DNA from: Rheum nobile
Lineage: Eukaryota; Streptophyta; Magnoliopsida; Caryophyllales; Polygonaceae
Direction: 5' to 3'
Assembly: GCA_027886185.1 (NCBI GenBank)
Contig: WOAB01000232.1
Span: 1,736,001 to 1,800,000 of the forward strand
Length of the DNA stretch: 64,000 nt
Position numbers and translations under genes: made by a program. Of the stretch, positions 47,171-58,245 are shown in pieces (position 1 is the stretch's first letter; every line of letters begins with the position of its first letter). Under the pieces are notes generated by a model, which made no database searches, had not been told where the DNA came from, and saw only the letters and a program-made list of their open reading frames with translations.

Positions 47171-49134
47171 ATATATATATACATAAAAGTTATACCTGAC
47201 ATATATACAACCTAATAAAAAGATTCATTTTACACAATATTTTATACACATAAGTTCCCAAACGACAATTAAGAAGATGATTATCCCAACTTAATTAAGA
47301 CAATAGATTAATTGTCAATTAAGAAAATACGGAATAATATAGCAAGATCGAACCGCCACTTGCCTTGAATTATGAAGAAGATCAAACGACGTTTCAGAGA
47401 TGGTTGTTTTTGAAAAGCGAATCGACTCTCTACTTTATTCCCGTTCCAAATGCCAATCCGAGACGTACCCAAATCATACACAATGAATAAATTATATTCG
47501 ATAATTTATTCAATATCAATATTTGAAGGATAAAATGTCTCGGTTTCTAATTGATTTTATTTACTCATAAATAAATCAATAATAAGGCTTTTCGATTAAA
47601 CGATTATTTATACGATTAAAAAATAATTATTATATATTCTAAATAATCATATAATAATTTAAATTAATAAAATAATTTATTTATAATTCTAAAATTTTCT
47701 AAGTCAAAATATTATCTAAATGAATAATCATAAATTACCCATTCATAATATAAGATAATATTATAAAAATATAATTATTTCAATTTTCATAAAATTAAAT
47801 TAACCCTAACTTATTTTAGTTACTCAAGATTAATCTAATTAATGAAGATTAATCAAAATAAAATAAAACCAAAATCGAATTGAAGCAAAAATGGATACCG
47901 GACGACTCGTAAGAACATCGGTCGGAAAAGGGCCAAATTGAGGCACTTCGGTGCACCACCGGAGCTGGAATCAAAGGTATTTTGAAAAGGAATCAAGGGA
48001 GGATCTAATGGTGGCACAAATTGCAAAAACAAAGTTTCGTGGTGGTCGAATTTCACCGATGAATAGCTGCGGTCGGGATTAGGGTTCTTGAGGAAAGATG
48101 GATGAAATTGGATGGATTCTGATCGAAATTGAGGGCCTATTTATAGAGTTTTTGAAGGTTTTAATTTCCCTAACATAATCCCTAGGATTTCTCCCACCAA
48201 TTTAATCACAATTGATCCAATTTGGCAAAACTGTACTTCGTTCCAACCGAATGACACATCGGGTTCATGGACAAATTTCCGTCGATCTCACGTCTTTAAA
48301 TGTCAATTGATCGAAGGATTGAATGCATAATATTGCCCTATTAATTTTATATTAGTTAATTTGGCCAATCGGGTTCAAAATCGAACCAATTCCGCCATGG
48401 AAATGGAGCTCGGAGCTCGCGCGTCAATGGTGGACTGGCTGGGAAAGATGAAGACAGCTTTTGGCTTATTTACACACGGCCTTCCCTCATTTGGACTATT
48501 TGCAAACTTTCCCCAACTTTCTAAAGTTGTGGTAAAAGTACCCTTATTTTAACTTTTAAAAATTACAAAAAATACCTAAACTTATTTATTTTAATATTCT
48601 AACTTTATAATATTATTTTTACCCCAATATTAAAGTATAGAAAAATTTAACATAGGTTAAAATAAGTTTATTTTATTATTCTTATTAATTTGACCATACT
48701 TAAATCTTTAACAAAAATTTGTTAATCTTGATTTAAATATTCTAAGTAAAAATTGATAAGTTTAACTAAAATATAATTAACATAATGTTAATCATAATTT
48801 AGGTCATTCTTAGCTTAAAGAAATAACATACTTAGGACAATAATTATTTTATCCCTTTATGGACAACATAATAATTCTTATAACCTTTATTATTTTAAAT
48901 TATAAAGTTACATCTTTTGTTATACTTATTATTTATTTTAACACCATATGATTATTATTCATATGATAATAATCATAACCCAACCTTTGAACCTAAGTTC
49001 ATAAAAGTATAAAATATTCCTCTAAAAGAAATAAAATAAATTTATATATTTTTGTTTTTATCACTTTAAAATTACCACAATATCCTAGGATAAAGTGAGG
49101 GTTATTATAGTAAGGACGACAACTCTGATACCAG
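47171..49134 (-). repeat. Probable LTR-derived DNA, minus orientation
   Basis: The minus strand near 49109 reads TATAATAACCCTCACTTTAT, similar to the start of the LTR at 39810 (TGTAATACCCCTCAATTTTA). A minus TATA (CTATAAATAGG) lies near 48140, and a minus primer-like site CTCTGATACCA at 49123-49133. The middle is AT-rich. No coding region recognised. Boundaries are uncertain. Confidence 0.4.
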
Positions 49135-49291
49135 TGAGATAGTTAGATAAATCCAACCCAGAAGTTTAGGGAAGAACTTGAGAATTGGTGATCCAAATCT
49201 AGAAATTACCTTCAAGGAAGAAGAGACAATTCGAAGATGTTGGAAGCGATGAGTATATTGAGAGAGTTTGAGGATTTGTGAGATGCTAAAC

Positions 49292-50048
49292 TGATGCGCC
49301 CCTACCCAACATGAATGCCAAGGAGGAGGAAGAGGCTATGCGTGTTCCATTAGAAGGACCAATCACCAAGGCACGCGCTAAAGCGATAGCCAACGCGACA
49401 CAATCCATGATTGCTCGCATCGTCTCAAGCCAAGGCACAATGGAGACCGCGTTCTCTCTGAAGCGTCTCCAACAAAGTTCAAAGACCGCGTTCTCTATCT
49501 GTCTCCTTTCAACCATCGAAGGAACGCGTTCTTTTTGAACAGATCATAATCTTTCAGCATTAATTGTAAATCTTTCAAATTAGATTGTGATCTTTTAACA
49601 TTCAATGTCATCTTTTCTGTATTTATTGTGTTAGATTTGGGGCGTGTGCTCCACGCATGTCGCGTGGGCCGGCCCACTCACGAGACTCGGCCCATCCGAG
49701 TCACGCGAGATTAGTATTTAAAGACTTCTCGTCCTCTGTAATTAGGTTACGTCTCATTTTTAATCAAAGCTTGAGTTAGAGAGCCAATTGCCTCCTCCCT
49801 TTGATCTGACGTCAAAACACTCTAACTTTTCATCTCCATTCTCTCGCTGTCGACGCTTCGACAAACTACTCGAGCCTCTCGAGATTATCACTCTCCGATG
49901 CCGACGCTACGGCCCTCTCGATCTCTTTTGAGTCGTTACCATCCGCTGCCGCTTCCAATGCGTTCCATCCCAACAATCATCACTCCATCAACGGCACGCG
50001 ACTCCCATTACTAGATCATCGATCCTTCATCCGAGTAGGAATACATCA
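49292..50048 (+). repeat. 5' LTR of the third gypsy element, containing the pol end
   Basis: It starts TGATGCGCCCC and ends ATACATCA. An open frame at its start (49311-49538) reads AMRVPLEGPITKARAKAIAN and stops at TGA 49536-49538, like the pol tail in the LTR at 27586. A TATA-like AGTATTTAAAGAC lies at about 49711. The primer site follows 2 bp after the LTR. Confidence 0.65.
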
Positions 50049-50050
50049 AC

Positions 50051-50063
50051 TGGCATCAGAGCC
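50051..50063 (+). promoter_or_regulatory. Primer-binding site
   Basis: TGGCATCAGAGCC, one change from the initiator-Met consensus, just after the LTR end ATCA. Confidence 0.8.
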
Positions 50064-50837
50064 TTGATCTTGTAAGTCGTTTTTCAAGTCTTTTGTTCAC
50101 GAAATTTTTTTTCTCCGCCATCAACTTGCTTCCGCCACCACCATCATTCACAAAAAAAAATTCTTTTCTCCCTAGTCCTTCGGTTTCTACAAGAGAATCT
50201 CTTGGCCGAATCCTTGATTGATACCCGCAAAGTTTGTGTGATTTGTTTGCATAAAATCTGCGTAATTAATTGCATGATTTGCTTGATTGATTGCTTAAAT
50301 TTCACATTGAATACTTGCCATATTTAACGCGTTGACCATCAATCTCAATCAACGATCTTCTCTCTCCTATCACGACAATCATGTGATTTCTTTCCTTAGT
50401 TACTTAGCCGTTATTTTATTTTCATTTATTTCAGATCCGATCTTCAATTAATACAAGATCTCGGATTTGAATTTTAAAAAAAAAGGAAAGTCGATTCAAA
50501 TTTCAAAAAAAAGAAGATCACGCTCTTCCAAAACAAGAGAAGTAAAGACAAAGTAAGGCAACCTTCTCCCACCAACGGCTAGGCTCATCTTCTTAATCTC
50601 CCCACTGTCTAGTGTCGCGTGTTATTGTGTCTTGTTTTAACGCGTTCTTTACGCAAGAGATCAAGACTTCCTTCTTTTGATTACGTTGCTTTCTTGTTTG
50701 CATCTCACACTTGCTTTGCTTGCCAGTAAGCCGCCCTCAAGGCCAAAAGAACGCGCTAACCTACGTGAACACTTGCTACTTGTTGAGTGCTTACTTGTTC
50801 ATTGCTTTCTTTTGTCCTTTGTGCTATTTTACTTGCA

Positions 50838-52248
50838 ATGGATGGTCATGTTCTTATAGGAAGCCACTTGGCACCAACTGGTGGGAACCCTCAAGGAGAC
50901 AACAATCCACCCCCGCAACAACAGATCGAGCAACAACAGGTGGTGCCTCAAGACAATCCTCTACAATAGCCCATCCTGAAACTCTCGGAGGAACAACGCG
51001 AGATCCCAGCCTTAAGGCGTTAACTCACAGAGTTCCAAGCAAAAGAACGCACTGCCATGGTCCAACCAACGCCAACCATGCAGATCCCTATGGACCCCTT
51101 GGTCGTGCAAAAACAAACAGAGGCTGGACCAAGCAAACAACACGTTGATAAGGGCAAAGGCGTGATGCCCTCAACTTCAAACCTACAACCACGCCTGAAC
51201 TGGATTCAATCCGTCATCGAAAGCCGCCAAGGCTACGTCTCGCATCGAGACCGCTATGCCCATAGGCTACCCCACTACGCGATGACAGCTATTTCGATGG
51301 CGATGAAGGTTCCCAAGGTGAGTACTCTGACGATTATGATTTTGATGACAGGTACAAAACCAGAGGATCCAGACGCCAAGTAGCCACTACACCGCGTGCT
51401 GGACGAGATCAAAGAGGACAACGCGATACAACTCTGCCGCGACGATCGACTCACACCAGAAATGTTGTACGGCGTCACAGACATCAGAATGCCACTCCTG
51501 TCCCGTTCAATGTGGAAGATCATCTGGACCACCAGAGTGCACGAACTCCTCGCTATGGCTCGGATGGCTACTACTCCAACACTCCTCTCCACCAAGACGA
51601 GTTCGAGGAGTTCGATGATGAAGAGATGGAGGACTCAGGGATGATCAACCCGGGGAACTTCCATCCCCCCTTGGTGATCCAATGGAGTTACAAGAGCATC
51701 CTGCAGACTGGATCCCTCCAGCTCAACTTCACCAAATCCCAGCAAGAGCCAACGCGTACTTAGACAGGCGCGATGATCGTCAAGACAGGCAACAACAAGG
51801 TTGCCAGCGCTATCAACGCGCTCATAGGCGAGACCAATCAGCCCCAGCAGACAGACATCGTGGTCCTAGGGACGCGAGAAGGGATCAACGAGGCCATGTC
51901 CAGTTCCAACAGGCCCCAGGCCTTCAATATGCTCCTCTGGACATTTCAGCTCCTCGCCTCCAAAGAACGCGAGAACCTAGTGCACTGAGGCTCAATCGCC
52001 ATGACATCAAGGTAAAACTTGAACACTTCTTTGGTGAATACAACCCTGCTGTTTTTCTTGAATGGTTGCAGGCCACAGAGTACACGCTCATCTTCACACA
52101 AATCCTTGAGGAAGACTACGTGGCCGCCGCCACAGTTCACTTCAGAGGTGCCGCGAGAATCTGGTGGCACCGTTTTGTGGATGATCGCGTTAGAAGAAAC
52201 TTGGTGCCTCTGACTGAATGTCACCAACTCAAATACGTCATGACCCAG
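50838..52248 (+). pseudogene. Gypsy Gag, N-terminal part, frameshifted
   Basis: MDGHVLIGSHLAPTGGNPQG at 50838, then a stop after Gln-rich sequence. Later pieces change frame repeatedly (EAGPSKQHVDKGKGV; DEFEEFDDEEMED). The Gag core at 52000-52248 is KVKLEHFFGEYNPAVFLEWL then FRGAARIWWHRFVDDRV and ECHQLKYVMTQ. It is split at 52248 by a solo LTR and resumes at 53725. Confidence 0.83.
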
Positions 52249-53719
52249 TGATAGGCGTTGTCGTGACACCTATATAAAATAATCCTAAACAAACCTAACT
52301 AATGTAGTCTGGTAAGTAAGAGTCGAATCCCACAGAGAATCAAGTTATATATCTTGTTTGCAAAATCATTCACCAATTAATAACAAAGACAAATGGGGGT
52401 TTTTGTAATAAAACTAACTAAGAAAACGATAAATAAAATATAAAAAGCTTGGCTAGACAAATATCCACATTTAGTTTGGTTGATCAATCATTGATTACTC
52501 CTAGTCCTCAATACTCATGAAAGTCCTAATCCCTGTTCTGAATTAGTTACCAGTCCTGATAACCCTAATTATTAAACAAATCCCTACTAACCTTCATGAT
52601 TTAATTCAATAGCAGCAGGAATTTCAGGAATAGATAGGTACATGCAAGTATAGCAACCAGTCATACAATTGAATGCAATTAATTCTCTACACAAACTAAG
52701 GGATTTAGATTCTCAACCAGTATCCTCCAATCCTTAGTAGTATGATCAATAACAATCTCAACATGTTGTATGAAAAAGGGGAACCAATAGCATAATACTA
52801 ATTTCTCTAAGTTGTCAATCTAGAGGGAACTACTATTAACAATCTAATTGATGTCCTAATCAACAAATCAAGGGGAATCGATATATGATCAATGAGATTA
52901 AGCACGAGAGAGAATTAATACAATCATAGAAAGAGTAAAGGAATAATCTCAATATCAAATTCAAACCAAGGCTTCAATTGTCTAGCCAAAAACACAAAAC
53001 AAAACAAAGAAAGGGAAAAACAATAATGAATAGAAAACTAGGTCTAACGTGATCCGAAGATAGGTTGCAACTAGGTCACAAAAGGTATTTTAACCTAATT
53101 CTAAAAGTGTGAAAAAATAATAAAATAACAATAATAAAATAATAGCAAAATAAACAAACGAATTTCTCGGCCTTGAATTCTCGTTCAGCAGCTCGTTCTC
53201 GGCCTCTTCGGCCCACTCCAGCACAGCAAATCGGCCCATTCCAATCACATGCAAATCGGCCCAATTCAAAGGCGCTGCCAGCTCGGTCCAACTCCAATAT
53301 GCAGCGCTGACGTCATGCGGCGTCACGGCTCCGCATCAATATTCCGCTTCAATTCACGGCTTCAGCTTCTTCACGCATGGGCTCTTCACGTGGGCTTCTC
53401 ATCTTTTGGGCCTTTCCTTCATGGGCCTTTCCTTCATGGCCAAGCTTTACCCAAATTCCAGCTTCACGTGAATTTCCACTTCATTCCAGCTTCGCCTCGC
53501 GTGTAAGGCCGCGGCCTTCACTTTTCTCGGGAATTTCGCCATCTCTTCAGGTGGTCAACTCTTCTTCCTCTGGATGTCTCCAATTAGCTCTTCCAGACTA
53601 CCAAAATCACACTTCTCCGCTTTAACTCCATAATCCCCAATTGTGCTCTAAATCCAACCAAATGGCGCCTCAAACCTGGTAATAACCCCTAGAAATACAC
53701 TATAAAATAGTGTCGATCA
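52249..53719 (-). repeat. Solo LTR with perfect TSD inside gag
   Basis: 1471 bp between CCCAG (52244-52248) and CCCAG (53720-53724). In minus sense it starts TGATCGACACTATTTTATAG and ends AACGCCTATCA. It is related to the LTRs at 1146 and 38092 (shared ACTTACC...ACTAC...GGTTTGTTT near the 3' end). Leaving it and one CCCAG out, gag runs in frame across the site. Confidence 0.93.
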
Positions 53720-53724
53720 CCCAG

Positions 53725-54645
53725 AAGTGTATTCCCCAAGACTACAATAATCAGATGCGCCTGGACATTGCCATGGCGAAGCAAGGGTCAAAGACACCCC
53801 TCGAGTTCTTCTCGCAACTCGAGGACATGTACTACACGGCGTCCATCAGCGTGGCCCCATCCACCATGAGGACGAAGTTCTTAAGTGGTCTCAACACCAA
53901 CATCAGAGACCAATTAGAAATCCTGCCCATCAAGAACCTGAACGACTTGACGCACACCGTGATACAACTCCACAATCAGCTCGTCAGAAAGCGTCAAGTC
54001 CCTTACCAACCCTATGGGCAAAGAAGGTATGACTCCCAAACTAGTCAAGTTCTTTCGTCTAATGTGCACGGTCCTCCCCCAGGAAACAATACGACTTCGC
54101 TGAACAGACAAGGAAAGACCGAGATCATTCATATCAGTGTCGCACGCGCTCCCCCACCCAAAGGTACCTCGACTACCCAAGAACGCGCGCGTGACATAGA
54201 ATGCTACAAGTGTGGAGGACGAGGGCACATGATGAGGAGCTGTCCTAACAGCAAGAAAGTTCTCTTCTCTGCAGCTTCCGCGGGCTATGAATCATTTGAG
54301 GAAGAAGACGCAGCGCTAGAGACAATTGCTGAAAATGTGGAAGATGAAGAGGAGGCTTACACTTGTGAAGCCACCGCGTTGCACGAAGGCACCGTGCTAA
54401 GCCTGGTCACGCGACGTTTGCTCACTGTCAAAGAAGCAAGCATTGGTGATCAATGCGAGAATCTGTTTCACACGCGATGCTTGGTCAAGACAGCGACCCT
54501 GAGCGTAATCATTGATGGAGGTAGCTTTTGCAACATCATCAACGAGAAGGTGGTCACCCACTTCAACCTTCCCACTACTCCTCACCCTCAACCATATGGA
54601 TTGCAATGGATATCGTCGAGTTCTGGTAACACTGTCACTCGTTAA
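53725..54645 (+). pseudogene. Gypsy Gag C-terminal part, CCHC and protease start
   Basis: KCIPQDYNNQMRLDIAMAKQ continues Gag after the solo LTR. Then PLEFFSQLEDMYYTASISVA, the knuckle CYKCGGRGHMMRSC (about 54203-54244), an acidic hinge (FEEEDAALETIAENVEDEEE) and the protease active site IIDGGSFCNIINEKV. TAA at 54643-54645 ends the frame. Confidence 0.88.
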
Positions 54646-55640
54646 TGTCTCATTCATTTTTCTATTGGTCAATACACAGATTCTGTACTGTGTGATGTTA
54701 TCACCATGGACGCCACACACCTGTTGTTGGGGCGCCCATGGCAATTTGACAGGCGCATTCTTCACGATGGATATTTAAACACTTATGTGTTTAATTATCA
54801 CGGGAAGCGCGTCACGCTCTTACCAATGTCGCTCCATGAGATATTACAGGATTAGGTGGAGCGTGATAGACAGAAGGCCCTTGAAGCAACTAAGAGCCAG
54901 AGCAACAAAAGCACGCGTTCTTCCACTGGAGACGCCAAGGCTCAGAAATACAACGCGTCTCTGGATAGAACGCGCACAACAGAAGGGTCAAAGCCCTCAC
55001 CTGGAAGCCACCAATTGCAAGGAAGCTGTGAGCACAGGCTCCTCCTGGCGCGACCAAGTGACCTCACTGCCACTCTGAATGGCAAGGCACCATGCTTCTT
55101 ACTAGTGCCAACACCATGTCCTCAAGAAGCTCCCTCTCTGGAAACTATCTCCAACGTGATCTCCACGTTGCTTGACGAGTTTAAGGACTTGTTCCCAGAG
55201 GAGCTACCACAAGGCCTTCCACCTCTGCGAGGCATTGAGCACCAAATCGACTTGGTGCCTGGTGCCTCCCTCCCAAATAGAGCCGCTTATCGCGCTGGTC
55301 CTGATGAAACCAAGGAACTCCAGCGCCAGGTGCAAGAGTTGCTAGATCGTGGCTACGTAAGGGAATCCTTAAGCCCTTGCACGGTCCTAGTCATCCTTGT
55401 GTCGAAGAAGGATGACTCCTAGCGAATGTGTGTGGATTGCCGCGCCATCAACCAGATCACAGTCAAGTACAGGCACCCCATACCTCGTCTTGATGACATG
55501 CTCGATGAGCTACATGGCGCGACGTTCTTCACCAAGATTGACCTGAAGAGCGGATATCACCAGATTCGCATGCAAGAAGGTGACGAGTGGAAGACCGCGT
55601 TCAAGACCAAGTATGGCCTCTACGAATGGCTAGTCATGCT
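54646..55640 (+). pseudogene. Gypsy protease end and RT N-terminal part, truncated
   Basis: ATHLLLGRPWQFDRRILHDG (protease end), a stop at 54853-54855, the acidic/Lys linker, then RT: LLDEFKDLFPEELPQGLPPL, LLDRGYVRESLSPC, a TAG at 55420-55422 in place of Trp, VDCRAINQITVKYRHPIPRL and KIDLKSGYHQIRMQEG. It stops after YEWLVM, before the YFDD catalytic block. RNase H and integrase are absent. Confidence 0.87.
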
Positions 55641-57516
55641 GTTGAATTCCTTAGGTTTTGATGGTTACAAACACTCAACTAATATGTGTACCAAGTGTTT
55701 CAGGGACAAGAAGAGTTATCCCAGGGAGCTTTGCAGCACAGGATCTCAGAGGGAACAAAGGCTTGCTTAGCGCTTTGTTACCTCTCAAGGAACTGAAGTG
55801 ACGGACCAGATCAAGGCTGCAAAAGGAAAGAAGTCATCCACTGTGCTGAGTTAAGGAAACAAACCAAGAAGCCACGCGGTAGAGGATGAAGACTTCGGCT
55901 CCAAGGATCAAGCCGGATTGCGCGAAGATATGGAGAGAGAAAACCCGATCGTGTTGATCCTAGGAATCTTTCCTAAGATAAGGCGATTGATGAGATGAGG
56001 TTAGATTAATGAGCAATAGTTAGGTTTTGAGTAATGGCTAGCAACACAGGAGGCCAACAGAGTAACAAAGGATATTGAAGCATCCATTCAAATGGATGGT
56101 AGAGGAGTTCCTAGCAGTCGGGTGAGTCATAGAAGTGCCTGCTCGAGATCAAGATTTTGCTATGGCACCGAGGTTTTGTTCTATGGTACAAGGATGGATA
56201 ACTCTACTGCTTCTGATGTGAAAGTATCAATTCCTTTGTAGCAGGCGACAATGACTTTTTTTTCCTTGTGGATGTGCCATTGAAAATAGTTGTACACCAT
56301 AGTTTACGAGCTTGTGTATTGCATGGGATTGTGAGATTACTCATATGTTTATGAACTAGTATTATCTTAAAATAAATGCTACAAGCACATAATTTAACAA
56401 AATTGTTATACACATTTTAATACATTTTGATGTACAGTTTCACACTTAGGTGCACAAGCCAACACAACTTCATGCACACATGTATGTTTAATTGTTTATA
56501 CAACAAATACTACATATGCGATAATTCGACCTTATCGCTTTTTTGCCGTATTATGTACACATTTGTATTTTAAAACACTTTTATCACCAATTCAGAGTAC
56601 ATTAAATCAATTTAGATACACTTAATAACATTTATACGGCAATATCATCACAGTTGGTAACTTGAAACTAACTACACACATTTCCAACCAATTTTTTATT
56701 TAAATACTCAACACATCTTTTTAATGAAACCAAAATTCCATTAATAATGTACTACTACGGTCTACGTATAACTCTATAATGAAAGAACCAATCAAATGGG
56801 TAGCGTGTCCAAATACACATCATTTTAGTACAACTTCGTCTTCTTCCTTCTTCCTCACGCATTTGACGCTTTTTCCATTTCGGTCTATTTTTGGACTTCT
56901 CCCAACCAGCAATAAAGCGACGGTAAAACTCCCAACTTTCAGCTCAAATCCCTTCACTCGCTTCATCTTCTTTAAGTTTCTCTCCCACATTCTTCTTGTT
57001 CTTGACAAATTTCATGCTCGCCTTTGTTATTTATGCTTACTGTGTGTTAAACGACGGAACTCTCCAAATGTAGATTCTACTCTCTTACATCGTCATGTAC
57101 TTGTTTTGGATCGGAAATGTTGCATGCATCTTAACCTTAAAAATGTGATTTTTATGATGTTGTTGCTTATAATAGAGCTGAATCTATATTATTTGATGTG
57201 TTGGTGTGTTCCTTTGTATAGATTGATGAGGATTTGACGCTCTAATCTGTGTTTTTGTTGCTCAGATTATGCTTTTTACTTGATTATTTTGTTAGACTGA
57301 ACCCTAAACCTTAGATATTGATCTCTCTTTATTTACCCTAACGTTAGACGCCTATTCCTTGTCTTGATGTTTACTGTGTTCAGTATAACTGTGATTTTGA
57401 ATAGGTGCTCTTTACTGTTTCATTAGACTCTTGTTTCAATGGTTGTGATTTTTATAATGTTGTTGCTTGTAATAGAGCTAAATTTAGTATATTGTAATGT
57501 TGGAATATTGTAATGA
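55641..57516. other. Unassigned DNA after the gypsy break
   Basis: It starts TGTTGAATTCCTTAGG, which could be an LTR edge, followed by about 350 bp of purine-rich, non-AT-rich DNA like a retrotransposon leader. 55997-56030 shares 33 of 34 bases with 62547-62580. From 56200 it is AT-rich. An ORF at 56779-57237 is Phe/Leu-rich without a domain. Confidence 0.35.
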
Positions 57517-58245
57517 ATGAGACATATTTCTTGCATCAAACACAAGATGAATCATATTGTTCGACCAATGGTGCGGGTTCCATTTTATTTTCATGCTAAG
57601 GTAAAGGAGGTGACGGCACATAGATTCTTGGTTCAGACACAGTCCCCTCTGGTTGACCTTTCGAGCTTTGTTACTGACAACGTTGGAGAAATAAACATCG
57701 GTATAACCCCGACGACGATGATGGGGTTTCTATCTAGTCTCTTACATCTGGAAAAGAGCCGATTGAGCTTTGGGCGGGTACAATTCATGGTTGAAGGCTC
57801 TTCCCTCATATTCGTTGTCTTCGTACATGATACAATGGGTTGTATCATGTACGAAGACTCTTCCCTCAACCCATGTGACTTCAACCAATATTATATGGAA
57901 TTGAACGAGGCAATGGTCAGCCCATCAAAATTCTCATATTCGTTGTCTTCCATGTGCAGACACCTAAAAAATGCCAATTCCATACTTCAGAGGGAGAGTC
58001 TTCTGAAAGATCCATACTTGTTTATCGATAACGAGCTTCTGTACACGTATGTGCCGATGATGTATTGGGCATTTCGGAGTCCGCCTCCGGAAATCACCTT
58101 TTCGGTGTCCGTTGAGTGGTTTGGGGCATTTCAAGTGTACATTAGTAACAAGGACTCATTTTCCCCAAAAGATCATATTCTAAGATCAGTGTCAAGAGTT
58201 ACAAGATTGGAATGTTTTGCTTCTCAAAGTTGTTGGCCGAGGTAG
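57517..58245 (+). CDS. Unrecognised 242-codon ORF
   Basis: I do not recognise this protein. The sequence starts MRHISCIKHKMNHIVRPMVR (a second Met is at 57547) and runs through VPFYFHAKVKEVTAHRFLVQ, FVTDNVGEINIGITPTTMMG, FDVNQ-like DFNQYYMELNEAMV and ITFSVSVEWFGAFQVYISNK to CWPR. No signal peptide, membrane span or zinc motif. About residues 98-116 are encoded by a palindrome (57817-57858), and the flanking CTCATATTCGTTGTCTTC is repeated near 57931, so a block was duplicated. Its last ~175 nt are repeated in inverse orientation at 59338-59508; that copy has one extra G and reads on past CWPE to SIDDLADAISKRTNLYLP. The ORF as it stands therefore looks truncated by a 1-base loss at about 58241. 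It may be a host-gene fragment, possibly lacking upstream exons. Confidence 0.5.
   Translation: MRHISCIKHKMNHIVRPMVRVPFYFHAKVKEVTAHRFLVQTQSPLVDLSSFVTDNVGEINIGITPTTMMGFLSSLLHLEKSRLSFGRVQFMVEGSSLIFVVFVHDTMGCIMYEDSSLNPCDFNQYYMELNEAMVSPSKFSYSLSSMCRHLKNANSILQRESLLKDPYLFIDNELLYTYVPMMYWAFRSPPPEITFSVSVEWFGAFQVYISNKDSFSPKDHILRSVSRVTRLECFASQSCWPR
57817..57858. repeat. 19-bp perfect palindrome inside the ORF
   Basis: GTCTTCGTACATGATACAA (57817-57835), loop TGGG, then its exact reverse complement (57840-57858). The ORF stays open through it. Confidence 0.93.

Larger units (their letters stand above)
49292..55640 (+). mobile_element. Decayed CRM-like gypsy element, 3' end lost
   Basis: LTR 49292-50048, primer site 50051-50063, leader, gag (50838-54250, split by a solo LTR), protease and the first part of RT, ending abruptly after YEWLVM at about 55640. 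It has many stops and frameshifts. It belongs to the same subfamily as the minus-strand element (nearly the same protease and Gag words). Confidence 0.85.

Noticed and set aside
56779..57237. 152-codon Phe/Leu-rich ORF
   Set aside because: AT-rich composition yields such translations by chance; no motif or homology recognised.
57633..57884. Minus-strand ORF opposite the 242-codon ORF
   Set aside because: Shadow frame partly created by the palindrome.
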